Source: Platanthera guangdongensis
Taxonomy: Eukaryota; Streptophyta; Magnoliopsida; Asparagales; Orchidaceae
Assembly (NCBI GenBank): GCA_039583875.1
Contig: CM077153.1
Span: forward strand, 69,200,482 to 69,264,481
Direction of reading: 5' to 3'
DNA length: 64,000 bases
This document shows, piece by piece, positions 56,148-64,000 of this stretch. Position 1 is the stretch's first letter; each line of letters begins with the position of its first letter. A program made the position numbers and the translations under genes. The notes under the pieces were generated by a model, which saw nothing but the letters and a program-made list of their open reading frames with translations, ran no database searches and was not told the origin of the DNA.

Positions 56148-58010
56148 TTAACTCAAAATACTGACTGGGTTTTTTTTTTGTTTTTCAAAATAACGTTTAA
56201 GTCGTGCATTCGATACACCTTTTGGCCGCACCATCACCGGATCTCTAACTTCTTTGGTATTTTGCCCGCAGTAACCATTTTTAGAGCTCTCCTTTGCTAA
56301 TATTTTGTCCGTGCTCCGACCAAGATCAGTCATCACATTAAGAACATGCTCCTTCGCAAGTTGAGAGTTTTCAATACCTCTAGTTAGGTCATAGGTGAAT
56401 CGAAGTAGATGTTGTCTAAATACTAAGTTGGATTGCGAGTCATTCAAGCATATATTCTTGGCTAAGTACAACCCTTGCTTGGCGTTAGTGGTGAATCTAC
56501 TCAACATGTACTGACTGTTAATTTGCTTCACATTTTTCGAGTTGTACACACGAAGAATGTGCTTATATAGGATTCCCTTGGTTTCAAATCCCCTGCATGA
56601 GCAATCCACATTGAATGTATTTTTGTTTTCTCTAACAATTCATTTCTTGTCATTCTCTCCCCCATCACAATCCTTTATTGCATAAAGAATGTGATCGTCA
56701 CCATTCCGAACTTCACCAACAATGCTTATATTTAATGCTCCATTCATATAATTTTGTTCAAAGATATAAAACATTTTCCGAGTATATACCTTGGATGCTA
56801 GCTTTAATAAGAGACTATTTTTAAACTTTAAGGTAATGCTACCTTGTTTGCACCTATAGTTCTCTTCATGTTTGGATCTCCTCCATAATGAAACCAACTT
56901 GTTGATACTAGTGTAACACTCTACTAAAGAGATAGTAGCTTTGGAAACTCCGTGTAGACCGTTGTTGGCGGATTTGCTTCTTTGAGTTGATAAAATACGT
57001 AGATCGATAATGTCTTTATTAAAAGCAGTGACCATTTATGTCTGATCTTGTACAAGTCACACAACCACTTATTCTCCTTCAAATTACCCCGAGACATCAT
57101 TGCACTCCAATGAACATCAAACTAGGACTCGTTATCACATTTGCTCATGAAGTGGTAAAATAACCCTCTAACAGAAGGAAGTTGGTTGAAGGCTTGGACC
57201 TTAGATGGTGCTTTTTTGGAAATATGCCATTGACATAAACGGTGCCGACTCGTATCAAAAACTTTTGAGAGAGCGACCTCCATCGCTTGATCGTGGTCAG
57301 TAAATATAGTTCACAATTGCTTATCATCCACGAATCTCAAGAAAGTTTCATATAACCTACAGAATGAATCAATGGTTTCCTCGGCCAAGAAGGCGCCTCC
57401 AACGAACACATTTTTCCAGTGATGATTCACCGCAATGAAGGGAGCACATGCTAAATTATATTTGTTTAGTCGATAAGTGGTGTCAAATATAATTACATCA
57501 CTAAAGCAATCATAGTCTACTTTGTTATGTCCATCCATCCAGATAAACTAGTGAGTCTGTTGAACTCGTCTGTATGTACATCATACAAAAACAAGCTATC
57601 TTTCGTTTGCAAGTCCTAAAATATATTCAACAAGCTTACTGAATCACCACTCTCTATAAGGGCTCGTTTTTCCCGATGAACAAAGTTGTAGGCATCACTT
57701 TTATAAAATCCGACATTCTCAAAACCACCTACTTCATCGGCAAGGAAATTGTAAAAGTGGACCGTTCTTATGCCATTTTCCGTCATATTCTTGAGTAAGC
57801 CACCTTGAACTTTTGATATTTTTCGTTGAGACCTCAACAAATGGACCTTGTTTTTCACACCTAGTGGATGGTTATGCTCCTCCACGAATTTTTCAACTGT
57901 CCAATTCTTTCCCTCTTTATCAGCACTAAAATTTATACATGCAAAACATCTCTTTCTAGTGTCAAGTCTGTGGAATTTCACTTGAGATTCAGCTGTTGAT
58001 TTGGATTATT
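56148..58010 (-). pseudogene. FAR1-related/MULE transposase-like protein (broken)
   Basis: Minus-strand pieces in order are a FAR1 DNA-binding region (KRCFACINFSADKEGKNWTVEKFVEEHNHPL, 57981-57616), a MULE transposase core (DGHNKVDYDCFSDVIIFDTTY, VNHHWKNVFVGGAFL, 57538-57311), a middle region (57327-56640) and a SWIM zinc-finger-like end (CSCRGFETKGILYKHILRV, 56609-56148). Normal FAR1 proteins of 600-800 residues have this order as one chain. Stops and frameshifts at about 57600, 57320, 57130 and 56640 break it. The N-terminal start was probably lost when element C was inserted at 58135. Confidence 0.8.
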
Positions 58011-58469
58011 GATGAGTACGATTATGATAGGCTTTTTACTATCATAATTGTAATCATGTCTAATATTTCCTGCCCCTTTTTGTGTTGATTTCACGATAAT
58101 AGTAAAGAAATTGTCGTATCATAGATAGAAGAGCTGTTGGGTATTGTATCCACAATTACTTGGATTTGAGGAAGCCACCTGTCAAGCTAAGATGAATTCA
58201 CATTGTATTTGATGAAACCTCTCAAGTTGTGCTTGCAGTTATTCCACGCTAAGTGCACACCAATGTCAGGGTGCAGTAGGTCAATATACACGGGTCTGCA
58301 CGTCGTAATCCCTCGTTGAGCAGATCAGTGTGTTGGCCTACGTGTACTCTCTCTATTGGAGTGCACTTACTTTCAAGTACAGGGTCGTGTTTATACAAGA
58401 GCAGACAAGGAGCAAGGATGGGTCAAGGAGCAGCTCTTGGGTGGAAAGACGAAAATTCGTCTAAGTGTA

Positions 58470-58790
58470 ATTCGACGAGAATCACTAGTGATTCTCGCCG
58501 AATCGTCGAGAATCACTAGTGATTCTCGCCGAATCGTCGAGAATCATTAGTGATTCTCGACGACTCTATCCGACTACCTCAGAACGGTGCCAAGTAAGAT
58601 TCGGCGAGAATCACTAGTGATTCTCGCCGAACCCATCGTTGAGCAGATCATGAATACCAAGTTATATTCGTTGAGAATCAACAAGTGATTCGGCGAAAAT
58701 CACTAGTGATTCTCGACGAATCATCGAGAATCACTAACTGATTCTCGCCGATTCGTCGAGAATCACCTGCGATTCTCGCCGATTTTTACT
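58470..58790. repeat. GAGAATCACTAGTGATTCTC palindrome array in C LTR
   Basis: About seven copies of the 20-bp palindrome GAGAATCACTAGTGATTCTC, some imperfect, are separated by TCGNCGA links (CGCCGAATCGTCG). It occupies the U3 position held by GTGTCGACAC arrays in A and B, upstream of the TATA box. Confidence 0.93.
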
Positions 58791-58905
58791 TAGCGATTTC
58801 TCTGGAAGCTGCTGGACCGGATTCTGCCGCTGGCACTATTTTGAACCGGATTTCGGGTTTCTACTTGTGGGACACACAACGGTCATATTGAAAGTGTCTA
58901 CAGTG

Positions 58906-58913
58906 TATAAATA
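58906..58913 (+). promoter_or_regulatory. TATA box of element C LTR
   Basis: TATAAATA lies about 115 bp after the palindrome array, matching the array-TATA spacing in A. Confidence 0.65.
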
Positions 58914-59778
58914 CACGGGTATTTTTGAACAGCAAAAGAGTGAAGAAGAAAAAGAAAAATGCGAGCCGCGACGTGACCTAGATCGCCGTTTCCGCTCTGC
59001 CGCCGGCGCCGCCGCTCGGGCTAAGTTGTTCGCCGGTTGATCGTGGTTTCGCCCAGATCCTCCTGCGATAGAAGCCTAGCTAAGCTCAGCGTCTCACGTG
59101 TCTAACCGGAGATCTCTTGTCTCTCGATTTGTAGATCGGGAAAATCTTCCCCATCCGAATCGATCGAGACGATTGATCCTAGTGTGACCGTTGGTAGACC
59201 TAGCTAGCTTCGCTACGAAGTTTGGATCTCTAAAGAACAGCAGCCGCACATCGTTGTTGCCGCCGATCCCGTGAACCTAGCCGCCGCCCATCTTGCCGCC
59301 GCCGGTTCCGGGGAGATCCTCTCCAAGTGAGATCTAGGGTTGTGAACTCTTTGTGGACTTCAAGAACACGTCGTCAACAAAGAGGGACACCCTTGTCTCC
59401 AAACGTAGTTTGTATCTCTTGTACATTCTATTTTATTTTTGTTGTAAAGGAACGGTGGTTCCGTGTTGTAAGGGTTGGGTGCAACCCGTGTTGTGGGAGT
59501 GTTGACTCCTACGTGTGGAAGGGTTCCTTCCGATAGTGCAAGGATTGGATTTCAATCCTGTTGGTGAAGTGACCGAGTCGTCCCTTGTTGGGAGATAGGT
59601 CGAAGGGGGAAAGTGGATGTACCCAGATCGGGGAACCACTATAAATAGCTTGTGTATTCTGTATGCTGTGCTGTTTGTTTTTATTATGCAGGTACCATTT
59701 TAAATTCCGCAAAAACGCTGCACGTCACCTATTCCCCCCCCATAGGTGAAGATAGTGGACACTAGGTGAACTTTCAAG

Positions 59779-59789
59779 TGGTATCAGAG
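59779..59789 (+). other. primer binding site of element C
   Basis: TGGTATCAGAG follows the LTR end by two bases, as in A and B (initiator tRNA-Met type). Confidence 0.92.
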
Positions 59790-59850
59790 GGAGGTTGCTC
59801 ATCAAAAAGGTTTACACCTTGAGTAGTATCCTGCCACCGGTGTCAGAAGC

Positions 59851-61417
59851 ATGGAGCTGGATTATGAGATATCGCCACTAAGACTTCCCGCATGTACAAA
59901 GGAGTATTATCCCGTCTGGAGGATGAGGGTGTCATATCCCTTAGAGGCCATCGATCCTCGAGCATCTTTCATCCTGGAAGAGGGTCCTTTTATTCCTATG
60001 AAGACCTCCTGCTCTGGAAAGAATATCGAAGTGCCCAAGTGCATTGCAGAGATGTCAGAGACGGAACTGTCACTATTTAACTTGGACAAGAGGATTCGTC
60101 AAATTATCTTGGATATCTGGTCTGGAGCTTCTCGCTCTAGATTGGAAAAATGTAGGTCGGCTAAATCTATGTGGGTGATGATCTCTGAGCTGATGGGGGG
60201 GGGGGGGGTCAGAGAAAGCTGGAATCTGCTGTCAACCAGAGGATGAAGCCTATATGGGGGTCTTCACCTCTAAAAATGAAGGCAAGGATCTCTCGGACAG
60301 CATCAGAGCTCCAGTGTCCGTGTCAGACACTGAAGAGGCCAGTGAGGAAAGCAGCTCTGATGAGGATGCCACAATGGTCACTGGCTCTAATGATAATATC
60401 ACTGAAGAGCAGGTAACTTCTTCATCCTGCCCCGTATCTCTTGAAGTTTCTGAAGACAAGAACTGCCTTCCTTCAGAAAATGCTGATTCCCTGAAGAGAG
60501 CCCTTCAGACAAGCAACCTACTTGCTGAGGAGCAAGCTCAAGAGATTGCTCGACTGAAGATCTTGTTGGTTCTCCAATTGGCATCCAACAAGGTCAAGGA
60601 CTCTAAAATCTCAGCTCTAGAGAGTAGTCTAGAGAATGAGAAAAGAATAGTATCAAACTTTTATAAGGTTGATGCTATAAAGAGAAAGCAAGAAAATGGG
60701 TGGATCTCCCGGATTATCAATTCGTGGAGAAATGGGGAAACGGTATTCCGACCCCCCACTCCAAGCAGGAAGGCAACTCATCATGCCTTCAGGTATGACC
60801 ACAGGAACAATCGTGGTCACTGCAAGGGTGATCTGTCATCATATGGAGACACCCGTAGTGCAAGGGCCGTCGTGGCCACCCATGAGAGAATACCTAAGGC
60901 TCATTCTGAGCCCTTTGTATTCACTGCCACTGCCTCAACTCGGTGTGACTCTACATGTCCCAGCTCTCAGAACACTTCTCACCACCCGAGGACACAGGAC
61001 AGGGAGGTTAGAATTCATGGTGTAAGTTTTCATGGGGCCTCAGGAAGGGGGATGCCTGAAAGGAAGGCACCACCTCCCCGGCCTCATGACGCTCGCAACA
61101 TGCATTTCTTCCACCCTTCCACGTGTCACGGTGGAAGAGGACATTTTGTGAGAAGATCTTTCCCCATCCCGTTTAGACCTAAGACCGTGACTACCTCAGT
61201 CACTAGATCAGGTCAGAAACGGCGATACAACATTCACCCGTGTTGGTGTTGTGGCAAAGTGGGACACTTTGTCATCGACTGTTGGCACAACCCCTCGATG
61301 TCAAGGGCAAGAGCCTATCCACATTTTCGGGGCAGAGGTAGTCTTCCTGACAGGTTTTCTAAAGGAAGGCAGTCGAGTGCTTATGCTAACAGGAACCTAG
61401 GACCCAATATGATTTAG
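59851..61417 (+). pseudogene. gag: Gag of element C (frameshift and internal deletion)
   Basis: The start MELDYEISPLRL and IDPRASFILEEGPFIPMK align with the Gag N-terminus of A. The frame is lost at a G run (60197-60207) and resumes in another frame at about 60240 (DEAYMGVFTSKN, equivalent to EAYIGLFAEEEE of A). The Gag middle, including the first zinc knuckle, is deleted. Acidic and coiled-coil regions (EEQAQEIARLK) and the second knuckle CWCCGKVGHFVIDC are kept near 61250-61290. It ends TAG at 61415-61417. Confidence 0.87.
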
Positions 61418-61663
61418 GTTCCTAAGGTAAAGTAATTCTTTCTTGCAGGGTAGTCTAGGTTCCCGTAACTATGATGGGAACTAGACAGTAGGTGTTTCAA
61501 GACTGAATTGGATCATGCATCTGGACTAACAGAAGTGATATCTATATAAGCATACTCACATCGAGCACCTGGTATGTTATAGTCAGAGAGAGGAAATGAT
61601 CACTCTCATGTTCCCAGGTATTTTTCATCTGCTCCAAGATTTGAGTCATTTTCCATCGACAGT

Positions 61664-61666
<3 letters not shown>

Positions 61667-61705
<39 letters not shown>
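61667..61705. repeat. TA microsatellite
   Basis: An (AT)n tract of about 39 bp. Confidence 0.9.
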
Positions 61706-61710
<5 letters not shown>

Positions 61711-61886
61711 GTATATATATAAGTGTATGTGTGCACACCTAAGGATAGGTTAACACGATACATATAAACCTTAGATACGTCAATAAAGATTTAACGAAGA
61801 TATGTCATTGTAAATCTCGACAACTCACAATTGACATCAAGAAGTGTTCGGAAAAGCCTCGTTCAAACCCAAACAGATTGGCTTTA

Positions 61887-61888
<2 letters not shown>

Positions 61889-61980
<92 letters not shown>
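61889..61980. repeat. TA microsatellite
   Basis: An uninterrupted (AT)n tract of about 92 bp. Its length is likely variable. Confidence 0.92.
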
Positions 61981-61983
<3 letters not shown>

Positions 61984-62154
61984 TAAATTGACTTGACATC
62001 AGAAGACTTCGAAAATGCTGCATGCCTCTTAACCTGAAGATTCCTATTAAAGAAACCCTTCGATTTCAACTTAGACAAATTCCCACCGATTCTTAGCAAA
62101 GGAATCCCGTTAAAACCTGTTAAACCCTTGTTAAAATCTGTCGTTAACGCAAAG

Positions 62155-62560
62155 AAATCCCGCCGACCTTTAATTTCCACGGGAAACTTACCGCAGAATA
62201 CTCGCCGAAACGCTGAAGGAATCTCGCCGACTCTTCCCCTTCCATCGGCATCCCGCAAGAATCCCTAACCACGTGAAGACTCTCGTCGATCTCGCCGACT
62301 CTCTCCGGAGGGGAAACTCGCAGCAAGGGAAGCTCGCCGAATCAACTCCGTCTCCCGCAAGACTTTCGCCGAATAGGTCTCCATCGTCTTCCCTGGTCGC
62401 CATCGTTTCTCACTGCAAGAATCCCACCGAAGTTTCTCACCGAAGGTCTACATCGTCTTCCCGCAAGTTTCTCGCCGATCCTTCCCCTTTCGCAAGATTC
62501 CACCGAAGGTCTTCCCGAAGGTATCTCGCCGAGTCGTGAAGGATTCCGTCGACATCCCGC
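62155..62560. repeat. TCGCCGA motif array upstream of ORF3 of C
   Basis: About ten copies of TCGCCGA or close forms (CTCGCCGAATC, CACCGAAGG), often with CCCGCAAG, lie in the region before ORF3. The LTR array of C has the same CTCGCCGAATC links. Position matches the pre-ORF3 arrays of A and B. No clear TATA box is seen. Confidence 0.65.
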
Positions 62561-62722
62561 AGGACGCTCAAGGAAGATTTCTCGCAGGAAGCTCACCAAC
62601 TAACTCCCGTCTACGCTTTTAGGTAACCTCTTCCTCACTCGTACTTGGACGTTATCACTAGTGTCGCTTCCCCTTTGACTGTTAATTAAGCGTAGAATAG
62701 GGATTCTCTCCCTAGGTGTGCG

Positions 62723-64000
62723 ATGGCTCCAAGGACAACCGCTGGGCTAGTCACTGGATTCGAGCTAGTTCGAACAGGGTTCTCTCATGCCTCTGACGAA
62801 TTCAGAAACATCATTCTGATGCTGGAAGAGGCTGGGCTCTCATTCGTCCTGGAGCACCCATGCAAAATCTTGGACAAAGAGGTGTTGGAGTTCTTCGCTA
62901 CCGCAAAACTCCGGAATGGCGACTCTCTTATCAAAAGCAAGGTGGCTGGGGTAAAGATCAAGATGTCTGCCAGCAAGCTGACCGGCTTCCTGCAGCTCTC
63001 TAGCTCGGAGCACGAGGACTATCTTGAGGAAGAAGACAAAACCAGGACTCTCTTATTCTGTGGTCTCCCACGAGGAACTCGGTCAATAAAGCGTAAGGAT
63101 ATGAATGAAGAAGGGAAGCTTCTGTCAGACATCATCGGAAAAGTACTCATCTGCAAGCCAGGCTCTCATGACCATATCTCTGCAGACATGTTCAAGGTCC
63201 TGGTGGCAATTGTCTTCCATAAAAGGTTCAACTGGGGGCCATTGCTGTTCGAGAAGATAAAGGACACCCTGAGATCTCCGAGCTTTGGACGAATCATCAG
63301 TCTATATCTCAATCAGCTGAATGGAGATAAATATGACATGAGTAAAGGTATTCCTATACATTACCTCAAGAAAATGGACTCGAGTGTTTTTGACAGATGG
63401 GAGCGGCGAATTGGGCAGGCTCCCGTGGAAGAACAATAGGACATATCTCCAGCAGTAACCCCCAGTGAAATTCCTGATACTTTGACTGCAGGAATTGAGG
63501 GGGAGCCTCTACCCACTCATGTTGATATCGTAGCTGACATCTCCCAAATGGCCAGAGATGCTGTGGCAGATATACAAGAAGACAGTGAAGCTGTGCCGGA
63601 GAATGAGGAGGCCCTGAACCGGAACGATCAAGGAGCCGAAGCTGATGTACAGGGGACTGCTGACCAAGAGTTGGAAGAGGATGCTGATGAAGATGATTTC
63701 ATGGATGATGAAGGAGAGGATGATGGCAATGAGGGGCAAGAAGCATTGGAGACTCAGGATCTCATTGAACCTCCATCTAACAAGCACGCACCTGAAATCA
63801 TTCCTGAAAACATTGGTGCACGAGTGGAGGGGGAGTCCGAGAAATCTGCAGATGCTGCAAGTATTCCTCCCTTAGAGGCTGTGCTCCTGTCCATCTCTAC
63901 TGGTGCATCTGATGAAGTGCAAGGCCAAGAAGTGCCTCCGGATCTTCCACTACGAGATAATCTAGCCACTCATACCGTGAATATCATTCAGGGCATAGTG
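62723..64000 (+). pseudogene. ORF3 of element C (partial, one in-frame stop)
   Basis: It starts MAPRTTAGLVTGFELVRTGF. The first 235 residues align with ORF3 of A and B (KEVLEFFATAKL, SKVAGVKIKMSASKLTGFL, LFCGLP, GRIISLYLNQL, KKMDSSVFDRWERR). A TAG at 63437-63439 ends this part, but the same frame stays open to the window end and encodes a Glu/Asp/Pro-rich acidic linker like that of A. The basic cluster and C-terminal part would lie beyond the window. The function is unknown. Conservation across diverged elements argues that it is a real element gene. Confidence 0.82.

Larger units (their letters stand above)
58135..59776 (+). repeat. 5' LTR of element C
   Basis: The 1642-bp LTR runs from TGTTGGG to TTTCA and shares the start (TGTTGGGTA..), the GGGGGAAAGTGGATGTACCC block (59604-59625), the ACCACTATAAAT string and the C-rich end with A and B. 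The U3 array is a different palindrome (58470-58790), followed by TATAAATA at 58906-58913. Confidence 0.9.
61418..62149 (+). other. pol remnant and deletion site in element C
   Basis: The gag-end phrase CCTAAGGTAAAGTAA with TTCTTTCTTGCAGGG is followed by a decayed copy of the protease start (61475-61520, equivalent to the [12 protein letters not shown] region of A). No further pol sequence is visible before the ORF3 leader; two TA microsatellites occupy the gap. About 3 kb of pol is missing relative to A. Confidence 0.75.
58135..64000 (+). mobile_element. Copia element C (diverged relative of A and B, 5' part, pol deleted)
   Basis: The 5' LTR (58135-59776), PBS, broken gag, a remnant of pol, a repeat region and ORF3 continue past the window end. 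Gag and ORF3 are clearly homologous to A and B but diverged. Almost all of pol is missing, so it is non-autonomous. The insertion lies next to the FAR1-like pseudogene; bases before the LTR are AGAGC. Confidence 0.88.

Noticed and set aside
61542..62023. Small ORFs with IYIYIY runs.
   Set aside because: They are translations of TA microsatellites.

Overview
This is nuclear DNA of a flowering plant, dominated by nested LTR retrotransposons. The evidence is a single-exon DYW-class PPR gene, FAR1/MULE transposase debris, a TAA-flanked MITE, and several Copia and Gypsy elements primed by plant initiator-tRNA-Met or tRNA-Asp type binding sites. The species cannot be fixed from the sequence. Only one host gene looks intact: the PPR gene at 49944-52016, minus strand.

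Layout. Positions 1 to about 43830 form one nest. The outermost element (G) is an Athila-like Gypsy element on the minus strand with gag-protease and no pol (37683-38864 plus 40766-43830). It was entered by a chromovirus-like Gypsy element (E, minus strand, 16013-22875 plus 35768-37682) and by a Copia LTR that is now solo (F, 38865-40760, target duplication CTAAC). Both LTRs of E carry a Copia insertion at the same nucleotide: LTR piece D on the left and complete element B (22876-35767, duplication GTTAT) on the right. D was then entered by complete element A (2942-15686, duplication ATGTC) and by element 1 (1-2652, left end outside the window). From about 43810 to 49900 there are Copia and Gypsy fragments, including a diverged E-like LTR with a tandem duplication. 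At 49944-53275 lies the PPR gene with a 1161-bp tandem duplication of its 5' half, followed by a MITE (53276-53700), a degenerate plant-mobile-domain-like ORF, a broken FAR1-like gene, and a sixth related Copia element (C, 58135 to the window end).

The most notable system is in the Copia clade (1, A, B, D, F and the diverged C). It looks like the SIRE/Maximus lineage with long LTRs. Gag has two widely spaced zinc knuckles, gag and pol are in one frame separated by a stop, and a third ORF of about 920-940 codons follows pol. Each LTR carries an array of a short CG-centred palindrome (GTGTCGACAC in 1, A, B, D and F) just upstream of the LTR TATA box. In A and B a second array of the same palindrome lies between pol and ORF3, followed in B by a perfect TATA box about 100 bp before the ORF3 ATG. 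Element C repeats the plan with a different motif. ORF3 has a conserved N-terminal domain, an acidic middle, a strong basic cluster and a coiled-coil-like C-terminus. My inference is that ORF3 is made from its own internal promoter and may bind the arrays, a retrotransposon counterpart of the VANDAL/VANC anti-silencing systems. This is untested.

Gypsy LTRs here also carry palindrome arrays (ACACGGCCGTGT type in E, TACCGCC/GGCGGTA in the E-like LTR near 48000), so arrays with exchanged motifs on a conserved LTR scaffold are a theme of the window. All TE coding regions except gag of A are visibly broken.
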